From Phycisphaerales bacterium (GTDB taxonomy: Bacteria; Planctomycetota; Phycisphaerae; Tepidisphaerales; Tepidisphaeraceae): a DNA stretch of 64,000 bases. Position 1 is the first letter of the stretch. Each line of letters begins with the position of its first letter. Location of the stretch: NCBI GenBank assembly GCA_020847375.1, contig JADLCB010000014.1, positions 1-64,000 of the forward strand, read 5' to 3'. The notes under the pieces were generated by a model. That model made no database searches, was not told the DNA's origin, and saw only the letters and a list, made by a program, of their open reading frames with translations. The position numbers were made by a program, and so were the translations under genes. This document shows positions 34,503 through 44,500 of this stretch, one piece after another.

Positions 34503-34503
34503 C

Positions 34504-34581
34504 AAGCCAGCAGCCGTTACCAAACGCCGCCAGACAGGTGTTCCCGTCGGCGGGAGGTTTTTCGCCTGCTGGCTTTTCTTT
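34504..34581 (+). terminator. Long hairpin between lolD-like gene and aminotransferase
   Basis: AAGCCAGCAG (34504-34513) pairs perfectly with CTGCTGGCTT (34566-34575), enclosing ~52 bases that hold a further small GC stem (CCGCC/GGCGG). TTCTTTC follows. It begins just after the lolD stop and ends a dozen bases before the next ATG, so it may end the upstream transcript or act as a leader attenuator for the aminotransferase. Confidence 0.5.
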
Positions 34582-34593
34582 CGGAGTCTGACA

Positions 34594-35451
34594 ATGTCCC
34601 TGAAAATCTGGCTCGATGGCGAACTGGTCGATAAGAGCGAAGCTAAAATCAGTGTTTATGACCATGGCCTGTTGTATGGCGATGGCATATTTGAAGGAAT
34701 TCGAGTTTATAACGGCCGGATTTTTGAGCGCGACGCCCATCTGCGGCGTCTGTTTGATTCGGCCCGCGGGATTCGCCTGGATATTCCTTACACGCTGGAG
34801 CAGCTCATTGCCGCGTGTGAGGAGACGGTGCGCATCAACAAGTTCATCGACTGCTATATTCGCCTGCTGGTCACGCGCGGCAAGGGTAATCTGGGGTTGA
34901 ATCCCTTTACCTGCAAGCCGTCCGTTTGCATCATTGCCGATTCGATTTCGCTTTACCCGCAGGAGATGTACGAAAAGGGGTTGTCGATCATCACGGCGAC
35001 GGTCACCCGGGTGCATCCCAATGCGCTGTCGCCGCGCATCAAGAGCCTGAATTATCTCAACAATATCCTGGCCAAGATCGAGGCGATTGATGCCGGTGTT
35101 CCCGAAGCCATCATGCTCAACCAAAATGGTGCGGTGGCTGAATGCACCGGCGACAATATCTTCATGGTGCGTGATGGCCAGGTGCTGACGCCGCAGACAT
35201 CAGACGGCATCCTCGAGGGGATCACCCGTGGCGTGGTTTTGTGCCTGTGCCAGCGGATGGGCATCCCCAGTGCGGAAAAGACGCTGCAGCGACATGATCT
35301 GTACATCGCCGACGAGGTGTTTCTGACCGGTTCTGCTGCGGAAGTGATCGCGGTGACGCATATCGACAACCGCGCGATTGGCCTGGGTCGGGTTGGCCCC
35401 GTCACGCGAAAACTGATCGATGCGTTTCATCGCTACGTGCGCGAAAACTGA
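34594..35451 (+). CDS. ilvE: Branched-chain amino acid aminotransferase (fold-type IV)
   Basis: A PLP enzyme of fold type IV, 285 residues, that interconverts branched-chain amino acids and 2-oxoacids. Visible motifs: SVYDHGLLYGDGIFEGIRVY, the PLP Lys in PRIKSLNYLNNILAK, EAIMLNQNGAVAECTGDNIF and DEVFLTGSAAEVIAV. These fit the shorter, E. coli IlvE/archaeal-like group; D-amino-acid transaminase and aminodeoxychorismate lyase are the closest alternatives. A CGGAG Shine-Dalgarno lies before ATG 34594. A hairpin precedes it. It stands alone on the plus strand. Confidence 0.88.
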   Translation: MSLKIWLDGELVDKSEAKISVYDHGLLYGDGIFEGIRVYNGRIFERDAHLRRLFDSARGIRLDIPYTLEQLIAACEETVRINKFIDCYIRLLVTRGKGNLGLNPFTCKPSVCIIADSISLYPQEMYEKGLSIITATVTRVHPNALSPRIKSLNYLNNILAKIEAIDAGVPEAIMLNQNGAVAECTGDNIFMVRDGQVLTPQTSDGILEGITRGVVLCLCQRMGIPSAEKTLQRHDLYIADEVFLTGSAAEVIAVTHIDNRAIGLGRVGPVTRKLIDAFHRYVREN

Positions 35452-35524
35452 TCCGATGGGCGGAGAATCGTATTGGGTTGTTGAATACGGCGGCGAAAAG
35501 TTTCCGGTATGCCGGGCAATTAAA

Positions 35525-35553
35525 TTGACACTGTTTTACGCCTGTTATATGTT
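35525..35553 (+). promoter_or_regulatory. Sigma-70-type promoter for the histone-like gene
   Basis: TTGACA at 35525-35530, a 17-base spacer and TATGTT at 35548-35553 form a near-consensus promoter. The start of transcription would fall near 35560, about 40 bases before the ATG at 35599, leaving room for the Shine-Dalgarno TTGGAGG at about 35584. Confidence 0.65.
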
Positions 35554-35598
35554 TTTCACTGGTAATTGACCTGCAAACTTTAGGTTGGAGGCATACGT

Positions 35599-35793
35599 AT
35601 GAACGAATATGAAACGCTCAAGCAACTCGTTGCCGAAGCAGAAGAAGATGTGCGCAAGGCCTTGGGCGGCAATCGGGCTGCCGGTACGCGGGTGCGCAAG
35701 AAAATGCAGGAGATCAAGGCAGCCGCCCAGGAGCTGCGCAAGAAGATTCTTGAAGGTCGCGATGGCGATCAGGCTCCGTCGAGCGAAGCTTAA
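35599..35793 (+). CDS. Histone H1-like (Hc1-type) nucleoid protein
   Basis: 64 residues matching the short bacterial Hc1-like family (related to chlamydial Hc1's N-terminal part): EYETLKQLVAEAEEDVRKAL followed by GNRAAGTRVRKKMQEIKAAA and ELRKKIL. The Gly-Asn-xx-Ala-xx-xx-Arg pattern is typical. The helix pair likely dimerises and binds DNA through its Lys/Arg face. Unlike Hc1, it lacks a long Lys/Ala/Pro tail and ends in an acidic stretch. A near-consensus promoter and strong Shine-Dalgarno suggest high expression. Monocistronic. Confidence 0.82.
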   Translation: MNEYETLKQLVAEAEEDVRKALGGNRAAGTRVRKKMQEIKAAAQELRKKILEGRDGDQAPSSEA

Positions 35794-35932
35794 GCACGGC
35801 GGTTATCGGGATTGGCATTGTCCGCCAGTTCGAGATGTAGCGCCCGGCGCTCTGGTCAGCATGAGCGCAGACGCCAGCGCCTTGGGGGCAATGTTTTTAT
35901 AAAATTGCGGCAGATTCTTTTTATTTGATCCT

Positions 35933-36406
35933 ATGCCACCTAAATTTCTTTTTGATCTGTCGAGTATTGAACTGGATCGTGTGCTGTTTGATCAGGATGC
36001 GATTCGCCAAGCCAACCCGCAGCGCGGCGACATGGAGCACCTGAACGCCATCGTTCACTGTGACGGTGATACGCATCGCATTGTCGGTTACAAAGATATT
36101 CGACCGGACGAATTCTGGGTCAGTGGCCATATTCCTGGTCGGCCGCTGTTTCCGGGGGTCTTGATGATCGAGGCGGCTGCCCAGTTGGCCAGTTTTTATA
36201 CCAAACAGGTGCTGAAGTGGTCGGGTTTTGTCGGGTTTGGCGGGGTGAACAACGTTAAATTCCGCATGCAGGTTCTGCCCGGTACCCGCCTTTATCTGAT
36301 CGGCGAGCGCAAATGGGAGCGTCATCGCCGCATCGGCTGTGATGTGCAGGGGATGATCAATGGCGAACTGGCATTTGAAGCCGAAATTGTCGGCGCTCAG
36401 TTCTGA
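35933..36406 (+). CDS. FabZ-like 3-hydroxyacyl-ACP dehydratase
   Basis: 157-residue hot-dog fold protein of the FabZ/FabA group. The active-site helix is well conserved: GHIPGRPLFPGVLMIEAAAQ with the catalytic His66 and Glu80. It probably dehydrates 3-hydroxyacyl-ACP in fatty acid elongation or in a related lipid pathway. The N-terminus (MPPKFLFDLSSIELDRVLFD) and a divergent C-terminus differ from E. coli FabZ, so it could be a second paralogue. No other fab genes are adjacent; it converges with the gene at 36476. Confidence 0.85.
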   Translation: MPPKFLFDLSSIELDRVLFDQDAIRQANPQRGDMEHLNAIVHCDGDTHRIVGYKDIRPDEFWVSGHIPGRPLFPGVLMIEAAAQLASFYTKQVLKWSGFVGFGGVNNVKFRMQVLPGTRLYLIGERKWERHRRIGCDVQGMINGELAFEAEIVGAQF

Positions 36407-36475
36407 TTCTGATCTTTAACCATCGCCGATCGCATTCAGCCTTGTTTCAATGACAATGGTTCACGGAATCGGGCT

Positions 36476-38749
36476 TCACTTTGATTGATCGCCGTAGACG
36501 CTTACCCCTTCATCGCTGGTCACAATCACACGGTCGGCTGTTACGATGATGTTTCCGGGTGCTTCGTTTTTTCCCCAGCTTTGCCCATACGCCGGATACT
36601 GCTGCACTTTCATCCCGCTGCTTAAGTCGATGCGATAAAGGCCAACCCCCGTGGGAACAAAAACGCTGTCATGGGTCAAAAATGATCGGCCGCAGATATG
36701 CCCGTTTTCATTGCGCCCAGGGTCGGCAGCTTGCGCATTGCCGAATGAACTGATCCACTGCACTACGTCATAATCATCATCTCCGCTAAACGTGCGCCGA
36801 TCATATTTTTCCCAGTCGATACAACTGACACGATCGGCGGAGGCCGTGATCAGCTTTTGTTCATCCACGCCGATCAGGGTGTCAGCCATACCCAGATCGC
36901 GGCGTTTGATTGACTTGATCAACTGGCCGCTGTCAGCTGCGTAAATCAACAAATCATCACTATCGCTGGGCAGGGCAAAGAGTTGGTTCTGGTTGATGAT
37001 GGCAGGGTTATACGTCCATGGCCGCTGGAGTTGATTGACGGATGGACTGGTGCTGCGTTGCCAAGATGCCCCGCCGGCAGCGTGATTGCGCGGATAAGTG
37101 CTCAACCAGACGATGTGGCCATCCTGATTGTCCACTGCAGCGATTGCGCCAAGATTGGTCATGATCAAAACTCGATTTTCCCAACCGGCCAGGTGGCTGG
37201 TTCCTTGCGGTGCAATGATGTTGCCTTGCGGGTCGTCCCACACATCGATACTGCCGTCCATGGCCCCGGCGATATACGTTGACCACTGATAGCTGCCATC
37301 AGCCAGATTGACGGCGATAACGTACGCATCTTCAAATTGCGCGCGACGACCGTCGCGAGCGATAAAATAGACGGTTTTTCCCATCACCAGCGGCGAACCG
37401 CTGAAAAAAAGCTGTTTAATCGCCGATCCATCGCGGGGTACATCGTCGGGCGTGAATGACCATTTCAGCGCGCCACTGGCGCGGTCCAGGCAGACCAGAT
37501 GTGGCGCGATGCTGGGTGTCGCTGATGGGGCGAAAATGCCCTGCCCATCGGGAAGCCCCATAATGGCCAGCACCTCGTGGTCTGTCAGCGTTACCGTCAG
37601 TTGCTGGGCGGCGGGCAATGCGGTTGCCTGCTGATCGGTATAAAGAATCGTGCTTTTGCTCGAGCCATTTCCCGCCCAATTCGGCGCAACGGTGTTGTTT
37701 TTCAACATGGCGGCGTAAAGGTTCCTGCCATCTTGAAAGTAGAGTTCTCCACGATCCGTAACGGGAATGATGCCCAGAAATAAGCCAGCTTTTCTGACGT
37801 AATCGTGCTGCTGCGTGAATTCCATCTGCCTATTTGGAGGCAGGTTTGGAATTGCACGTGGTGCCAGAGCCACGCGGAAAAGTCGTTGCGCGGATAGATA
37901 TTGATGTGTTGTCGATATTCGTCCGCGCGATGCATCGCCGCCCAGTGTCGGCCAGTGATCCGGGGAGGGCTTGCTGCCGACGACGAGGTGTTGCTGCATC
38001 GCCTGTTCAAGGGCGGCGGCAGCCAGTTGCTCCTGACCGCCAATCACCAGCCGCGCATCAGCGAAGTGCTGCTTCAACTCACTGAAATAACTCTGACCCT
38101 GCTGTGTCCGACCACCCAGTTGATAAGACAAGGCAGCCCGAAATAACAAGGCGGGCTGCTGCTCTTTGGCTAATTGATGCCAATCAAGCAGTTGCTGACA
38201 AATTTCTCCAGCCGCTAAAAAATGGCCCTGACGAAATGACGCATCACTCAACTTTATTCCCGCATCCAATCCTGCGCTGGTGTTGAAATAGCGGGTATAA
38301 ACCTGCTGCCAGGCGGAATCATCTCCCGCTTGCGCCTGCTGCAAGAGTGCCTGGGCGCGAACTTCATAACCGGCCCGATACGCCGCCAGACCTTCAGCCG
38401 GCCAGAGCGAAATTCGCCGCGTGATGATTGCGGTGAGGCTGGTGTAATGGCGGATCGGTTCCTGATTGTCAGCCGTTGTCAGTACCACCCGATCAGGATA
38501 ATTTTTTTCAATTTCGTCCAGTATTTCTGCAGCCTTGATCCAGTCCTGCTGCTGCTCCAACCGCGCAGCCAGCGCAAGTTTCTCCTGGAGCGGCCCGGTA
38601 TCGCGCACAAAAATATTTTGATGGTCGGGTCTAGTTTGATCCGCTGCCTGGGGCGGATTTTGCGCGCTGGTTATGGTTGATAGTGCCAGTGTCAGCGCGC
38701 CGGCCAACCGCACCCAAACGCATCGCCAGGTTGATCCAGGTGTCTGCAT
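36476..38749 (-). CDS. Secreted PQQ-like beta-propeller protein with TPR-like N-terminal region
   Basis: 757 residues. Signal peptide (LAGALTLALSTITSAQ) then a ~230-residue helical region with TPR-like character (KLALAARLEQQQDWIKAAEILDEIEKNYPD). A beta-propeller made of PQQ/PQL-type blades follows (LDRASGALKWSFT, VNLADGSYQWSTY, VDNQDGHIVWLST, YAADSGQLIKSIKR). No PQQ dehydrogenase catalytic residues were recognised, so a binding or scaffold role in the periplasm is likelier. Proteins of this layout are frequent in planctomycetes. Divergent from the MTA phosphorylase spacer; single gene. Confidence 0.83.
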   Translation of the reverse strand: MQTPGSTWRCVWVRLAGALTLALSTITSAQNPPQAADQTRPDHQNIFVRDTGPLQEKLALAARLEQQQDWIKAAEILDEIEKNYPDRVVLTTADNQEPIRHYTSLTAIITRRISLWPAEGLAAYRAGYEVRAQALLQQAQAGDDSAWQQVYTRYFNTSAGLDAGIKLSDASFRQGHFLAAGEICQQLLDWHQLAKEQQPALLFRAALSYQLGGRTQQGQSYFSELKQHFADARLVIGGQEQLAAAALEQAMQQHLVVGSKPSPDHWPTLGGDASRGRISTTHQYLSAQRLFRVALAPRAIPNLPPNRQMEFTQQHDYVRKAGLFLGIIPVTDRGELYFQDGRNLYAAMLKNNTVAPNWAGNGSSKSTILYTDQQATALPAAQQLTVTLTDHEVLAIMGLPDGQGIFAPSATPSIAPHLVCLDRASGALKWSFTPDDVPRDGSAIKQLFFSGSPLVMGKTVYFIARDGRRAQFEDAYVIAVNLADGSYQWSTYIAGAMDGSIDVWDDPQGNIIAPQGTSHLAGWENRVLIMTNLGAIAAVDNQDGHIVWLSTYPRNHAAGGASWQRSTSPSVNQLQRPWTYNPAIINQNQLFALPSDSDDLLIYAADSGQLIKSIKRRDLGMADTLIGVDEQKLITASADRVSCIDWEKYDRRTFSGDDDYDVVQWISSFGNAQAADPGRNENGHICGRSFLTHDSVFVPTGVGLYRIDLSSGMKVQQYPAYGQSWGKNEAPGNIIVTADRVIVTSDEGVSVYGDQSK

Positions 38750-38848
38750 ATCGTCACAGGCAAGTTGCCAAAGCTTCGCGTGCGATCACGATTGGCACAG
38801 TTAACTGAATAATATTCCCGAGTATAACAGGCTTGGCGGGTTTGCCGC

Positions 38849-39889
38849 TCAGGTTGCTTCGACGACGGGAGAAACGGGTGAATTTTCAGGGGGGCTGCCC
38901 GGACTCGACGCATCTTGATTGTCAGACGCGAAATAGCGACCCCACAATGGCGCCAATCGCTGGATTTCCTGGGGTGCTATTTTTGATTTGTCTGACCAGA
39001 TCGCCAGTTTCAACGCCTGGCGCGCCGGGCACATCAGCAGCTCGTCTGATCGATCAGCCATCAGCCCGACAGCGTGCTTCAGCAGTTGCAGGGCATGATC
39101 GCTGGCTGCGTGGAGATTACCCAGAATCTCCTGCAGCAGCGTCTGCGGATCGGGTTCCGGTTGGGCAGATTGAGCTTGATCCTTTGTGGCTGTTGGGCCG
39201 CGCCAGCAGTCGTAATCGGTCACTAGCGCAATGAGGGCATAGGGCAATTCTGCTTCGCGCGCCAGTTTGGCTTCGGGCAAGGCTGTCATTCCAATCAGAT
39301 CGCCGCCCCAAAGCCGGTGCATCTGGCTTTCTGCTCGCGTGCTGAATGCCGGGCCTTCCATGCAGACATAACACCCGCGATCGTGCACGTGGTAGGCATC
39401 GGCGGCGGAGGGTTGATTCGTCTGATCGGTTGATGCGGTTGATTGGTTCGCAGCAGCGGCATCGATCAGGATTTGCCTCATCACCGGACAAAATGGATCC
39501 GCAAACTCAACATGTACGGCGGCTTGTTCGTAAAAAGTGCCCGCCCGTCGCGTGGTCTTGTCAATTATCTGTCCGGGGATGACCAGATCGCGCGGTTTGA
39601 TCTCCTGCCGCAATGAACCCACCGCGCCTGATGCCAGAAGATGCGTGACACCTAACTGTTTTAAGGCAAATAGGTTGGCTCGATAATTGACTTGGGAGGG
39701 ATTGATCGTATGTCCTGGTCCATGTCGGGATAATAAAAAAACCGGTACGCCTTGCCATTGGGTCTGGACAATGGGGCTGCTGGGTTGCCCGAAAGGGGTT
39801 GAGACATGGTGTGGCGTGCCTGGGCTATCACGTAAAATTGCTTCGCTAAGGCCACTGCCGCCGATTATACCGATTTTCAAATGAGTCAT
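38849..39889 (-). CDS. mtnP: S-methyl-5'-thioadenosine phosphorylase
   Basis: The enzyme cleaves MTA (by-product of polyamine synthesis) with phosphate to adenine and methylthioribose-1-phosphate. The PNP/MTAP family motifs are clear: IGIIGGSGLSEA, RHGPGHTINPSQVNYRAN, CMEGPAFSTRAESQMHR, and MTALPEAKLAREAELPYALIALVTDYDCW (in parts), which is the MTAP-type rather than PNP-type end. The length (346) exceeds the usual ~290 because of a polar insertion near 166-180 (STASTDQTNQPSAAD) and a Pro/Ser-rich C-terminal tail. ATG 39889 chosen. It faces metK divergently, which suits methionine/SAM recycling. Confidence 0.88.
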   Translation of the reverse strand: MTHLKIGIIGGSGLSEAILRDSPGTPHHVSTPFGQPSSPIVQTQWQGVPVFLLSRHGPGHTINPSQVNYRANLFALKQLGVTHLLASGAVGSLRQEIKPRDLVIPGQIIDKTTRRAGTFYEQAAVHVEFADPFCPVMRQILIDAAAANQSTASTDQTNQPSAADAYHVHDRGCYVCMEGPAFSTRAESQMHRLWGGDLIGMTALPEAKLAREAELPYALIALVTDYDCWRGPTATKDQAQSAQPEPDPQTLLQEILGNLHAASDHALQLLKHAVGLMADRSDELLMCPARQALKLAIWSDKSKIAPQEIQRLAPLWGRYFASDNQDASSPGSPPENSPVSPVVEAT

Positions 39890-40165
39890 AATATAAAAGA
39901 GTAGGGTCGAGATGGACTCAGGGCAAAGGTTGCCACGGTAAAATTGTAAATCTTCTTCAATCAATTCGTTACGGGGGGTTAATCAGCCTCTGCCGATGCG
40001 CCTGATGAGACTCAACCACGCAATCGACAAAGAACCTGATGCGCCCTATGCTTGCCAGACTCGGTTGGTAATTGTAGATTTTCCGTTTCTTCTGCTTCAC
40101 CCAAAGACCCGTGCGCGGGCTTTTCGCAGCAGTTTCCCATGAAAATTTCTCAGGAGAATTGATTT
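39890..40165 (+). promoter_or_regulatory. Divergent mtnP-metK spacer with attenuator-like hairpin
   Basis: 276 bases between divergent genes. Near the metK end is a small hairpin (AAAGACCCG-TGCG-CGGGCTTTT, 40103-40124) with a run of four T, which looks like an attenuator or weak terminator in the metK leader. The rest shows no SAM-I, SAM-II or SAH riboswitch consensus that I can recognise. AGGAG at about 40151 serves as metK ribosome-binding site. Confidence 0.35.
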
Positions 40166-41461
40166 ATGTCGGCTACGTCGAATCGCACGTTTTTATTCAC
40201 CAGTGAATCGGTCAGCATGGGACATCCCGACAAGGTGTCGGACCAGGTTTCCGATGCCATCCTTGATGCCATCCTCTCGGAAGAAATCGCGCTGGGCGCC
40301 AAAGGTAATGTCAAGGGAGCGCGCGTTGCCTGTGAGACGCTCTGCACCACCGGCCAGGTGGTTGTGGCGGGGGAAGTGCGAACCAATGCCCATATCGATG
40401 TGCAGGATGTGGTGCGCAACGCCATCAAGGAGATCGGTTATGTGCATCACGACATCGGTTTTGCCTACGATTCGTGTGGCGTTCTTAATGCGATTCATGC
40501 TCAGTCAGCGGATATTGCCCGTGGTGTTGATAATGCCCGCGACGATGGTGCCCAGCAGCAGCGTCAGGAGGAAGGGGCTGGCGATCAGGGCATGATGTTT
40601 GGTTTTGCCTGCAATGAAACTGAAGACCTCATGCCGTTGCCCATCTGGCTGGCCCATCGCATTGTTGAGCGTCACGCGGAGCTGCGTGCCAACGGTACGA
40701 TTCCGTGGATCCGCCCCGACGCCAAGAGTCAGGTCACGGTTGAATATGCCGGCAACAAACCGGTGCGGGTGCAGACCATCGTGCTGAGCACCCAGCATCA
40801 CCCCAGCGTGCTGACCAGCCTGGATGAAACGGGTGTTCTCAGCGATCAAGCCAAACAGGAATTGATCGAAAAAGTGATCAAACCCTGCATTCCAGCGGAA
40901 TATGTCAAAGGAGAAATTACCTATCACATCAACCCCACAGGTCGGTTTGTGATCGGTGGCCCGCATGGTGATACGGGCTTGACTGGCCGCAAGATTATTG
41001 TCGATACCTACGGCGGTCGCGGTCGTCATGGTGGTGGGGCATTCAGCGGCAAGGATCCCAGCAAGGTCGATCGATCGGCGGCCTATATGGCCCGCCATGT
41101 AGCCAAGAATATCGTCGCTGCGGGTCTGGCTGATGAATGCGAAGTGCAACTGGCGTACGCCATCGGCATTGCCAAGCCGGTCAGTGTCAACATCGACTGC
41201 TTTGGAACCAACAAGATCGACGAGAAGACCATCAGCAAACTGGTGCAGGAGACGTTCCCGCTGACGCCGCGCGGCATCATCAACTATCTGCAACTGCTGA
41301 ATCCGATCTTCCACCCGACGGCCCGTAATGGCCACTTCGGCCGCAAGCCCGGGAAAGTCGATGTGAAACTTTCCACCGGTGAGGTTCGTGCCTTTGATAC
41401 CTTTACCTGGGAAAAGACCGACAAAGCCGGATCGCTTCGGTCAGCGGCGGGATTGAAGTAA
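40166..41461 (+). CDS. metK: S-adenosylmethionine synthetase
   Basis: MetK makes SAM from methionine and ATP. All signatures are present: [20 protein letters not shown], the loop/hexapeptide [19 protein letters not shown]-binding [18 protein letters not shown] and [16 protein letters not shown]. At 431 residues it is ~40 longer than E. coli MetK; extra residues lie in a Gln-rich stretch just before GAGDQG and at the N-terminal-domain loop. AGGAG precedes ATG 40166, and a strong terminator follows. Divergent from mtnP. Confidence 0.96.
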   Translation: MSATSNRTFLFTSESVSMGHPDKVSDQVSDAILDAILSEEIALGAKGNVKGARVACETLCTTGQVVVAGEVRTNAHIDVQDVVRNAIKEIGYVHHDIGFAYDSCGVLNAIHAQSADIARGVDNARDDGAQQQRQEEGAGDQGMMFGFACNETEDLMPLPIWLAHRIVERHAELRANGTIPWIRPDAKSQVTVEYAGNKPVRVQTIVLSTQHHPSVLTSLDETGVLSDQAKQELIEKVIKPCIPAEYVKGEITYHINPTGRFVIGGPHGDTGLTGRKIIVDTYGGRGRHGGGAFSGKDPSKVDRSAAYMARHVAKNIVAAGLADECEVQLAYAIGIAKPVSVNIDCFGTNKIDEKTISKLVQETFPLTPRGIINYLQLLNPIFHPTARNGHFGRKPGKVDVKLSTGEVRAFDTFTWEKTDKAGSLRSAAGLK

Positions 41462-41494
41462 TTTCAATCCAGGCAGTGCTGATTCAGAAAAAAT

Positions 41495-41537
41495 AAAAGC
41501 CCGGAGACACCATGACGGTTGTTTCCGGGCTTTTTTG
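41495..41537 (+). terminator. Rho-independent terminator after metK
   Basis: AAAAGCCCGGA pairs with TCCGGGCTTTT around a ~18-base loop, followed by T residues (TTTTTTG). It lies 35 bases after the metK stop, and could also serve valS in the reverse direction because of the A-run. Confidence 0.9.
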
Positions 41538-41588
41538 TATCAGGTCAAGAGGTTGCGGGTTTAAGGAGGTTGTGATCAGGAAATTCGT

Positions 41589-44500
41589 CTATCCCAATTT
41601 TTCAAGTTCAGCCTCAGCCGCAGCCAGTTGATCGCGCGTCTGCTGAACCAGATGGGCTGGCGCTTTGGCGGTATACGCCTGATTGCTTAACCGGCCTTTC
41701 ATGGCGCTGATTTTACCCGCCAGCTCCTGTCGCTTTTTTTCGATACGCTGCTGCTCGGCAGCCGGGTCGATCAGATCCTCGATGTAAATCTCCATCTCGG
41801 CTGCCAGCGCGCGGGCGGAATTAACGGGTTGCTTGAGATCAGCTTCAATCTGGTTGATGCTGCACGTGCCCAGAAGTTCCACCATGGCGCGGTTGTCTCG
41901 AATCAGCTCAGCCGCTTGGCCGGCAGCTTTCAAACTGACTGTCACGCCTTTGCGTGGTTCGACCTTGTATTCATTGCGCACATTGCGGATGGCGGTGATG
42001 ATTTCCTGCAGACGGGCAAAGTCCGCCTCGGCCGATTCATCCGGTTCGGCTGGCTGAGGCCAGGCGGCTTTGATCAGCAATTCACTGGGCGTCAGTGTCA
42101 GTCCCGCCAGTCCGCGCTGGGGGGCAATTTCGTTCAGATTCCACCAGATGGTTTCGGTGATGAACGGAATCATCGGGTGCATCAGCCGCAGTGCGCCATC
42201 CAGCACACTGGCCAGCACCCGGGCGGTTGCGCCAGCCATCGCCGGATCCTTCATCGCCGCCTTGGAAGCCTCGACATACCAGTCACAGTAATCGCGCCAG
42301 AAAAAATCATAACAGGCCTGGGCATATTGATCGAACCGGTAATCGTGCAGGCCCGCCTGGGCTGCTGTCACCGCCCGGGCGAACCGTGCGACGATCCAGC
42401 GATTGGGCAGATTATCCTTCGCCGATGCCGTGACGGTTGGGGTGTTGTCGGCCGGTGGGCTGGCGCCTTGCACGCTGGCGATGACAAACCGCGCCGCGTT
42501 CCAGAGTTTGTTGCAGAAATTCCGACCCAGGTCGAACTTGCTGCTGGTGTTGCGTGCTGCGGGGATATCTGGTGTCGGATGAGCTTTGCCGCTGGCCACG
42601 CCGTAACTGCTCACCATCTTTTGTTTTGGGTTTTTTGGCGAGGACTGGATCGGTTTGGCCACTTTATAACCGGCGGAATCCGTCACATATTCCGGCGTAA
42701 ATGTTTCCCCGCTGTGCGGATCAACCATATCCACCGGCAGGCGCACGTCCTGGGTATTGGTGGCCATGCTCGCCAGCGTAAAGCGCATGGCGTCGGCCCC
42801 GTGCGAAAGAATAATGTCCACCGGATCGACGCCATTGCCCAGCGATTTGCTCATTTTCTGACCGTGACCATCCTGGATCATGGCGTGGATGAACACATCC
42901 GTAAACGGTAGCCGATTGAGCAGGTAAAGATTGAACATTACCATGCGGCTGACCCATAGCGTGATGATCTCGCGCGCGGTACACAGCACACTGGTGGGGT
43001 TCCAGACGTTCAGCGCCGATTGTTTATTCTCAATCGCGTCGGCGTCAGGCCAGTTCAAGGTTGACATGGGCCACAGTGCTGAAGAAAACCAGGTATCCAG
43101 CACATCCGAATCCTGGGCAAACAGGCCGGATTTTTCCAGGGCCTGGATAATGGGCTGGTCATCCTCACGACGTACGCAGATAAAAAAGGATGTTGCGTTT
43201 TCGATATCAACCTGCTGATCAAACGCAACACGATTGTCTTGTTTCCATTGCCTTAATTGCGGGATCAGTTCCTGGGTCAGCGACTGCTTTTCCTGCGGCG
43301 AAAGTTCTGTTTTCGCCCTGGCCCATACTGGAATCCGGTGTCCCCACCAGAGCTGGCGGCTGATGCACCAGTCGCGGATATTTTCATGCCAGGTTTGGAA
43401 CGTTTTGGCGTAGCGCGCCGGATAAAAACGCAGCGCTGCCCCGGCGGCTGATGCAGAAGATTCAGGCACAAACGCACCAGTTTCCTCAACCTGATCGCGC
43501 GCCATCGCACCCAGAGCCGCCCCCGCCAGACGTGGATCGGTCACCCGGCAATACCACTGGTCTGACAAATAGGGTTCAACCGGCACATGGCTGCGGTATG
43601 AATGGCCGACACTATGGCGATAAGGTTTGATCTCCTCTAACAACCCGTTTTGTTTGAACCAGTCCACCACCAGTTTACGCGCAGCTTCGCGTGACTGGCC
43701 GAGCACAAATGCACCGTCGCCGACATCCTCCCAGCCATGTTTATTACTGATGGACGCATCGGGCGCCATGATATTGATCATCGCTAGCCCATGCCGCTGA
43801 CCAATCTCATAGTCATTGGGATCGTGAGCGGGCGTAACCTTCAGGAACCCCGTGGCGAATTGCGCCTTGGCGTCGTTCTCATCTCCACCGAGGCTGACGG
43901 GCAATACGACGTAATCATCCTCGATGATCGGAATCTGGCGGTTGACAATGGGTAATAAGACTTTGCGTCCGCGCAAAGCGGCTGCCCGCGGGTCTTTGGG
44001 GTTAATGGCGACAGCGGTATCGCCCAGCATCGTTTCCGGGCGGGTGGTGGCGACGGTGACATGGGTGATGCCACCGGCGGCATGACCATCCTGCACCAGC
44101 GGATAGCGCAGATAGTAGAAATTGCCGTCAATTTCCTCCATCTCCACTTCATCATCGGCCAGCGCGGTTTGCGAAACCGGATCCCAGTTGACCAGCCGCT
44201 TGCCGCGGTAGATCAGCCCGTCTTGAAACAATCGGAAAAATGCCTCGCGCACCGCTTTGGCGCGCGGTTCATCCATCGTGAATGCCTGCCGATCCCAGTC
44301 GCACGAACAACCCATCACCTTAAGCTGTTCGGTGATGCGTTTTTCGTATTCATCCTTCCAGGCGTAAACTTTTTCGAGAAACTGGCTGCGGCCATTTTCG
44401 CCGCGTGCCTCCATCTGTTTATATTCCTTCAGCGCTGGCTGACCTTCGATCTGCAGGCGTTTATCGACGATGGTCTGGGTGGCGATACCGGCATGATCCG

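Noticed and set aside
39890-40165. A SAM-I or SAM-II riboswitch in the metK leader
   Set aside because: The conserved core sequences of these riboswitches are not visible; only a small hairpin is supported.
41829-42911. A 360-codon open frame on the plus strand
   Set aside because: Shadow of valS, which has full synthetase motifs on the minus strand.
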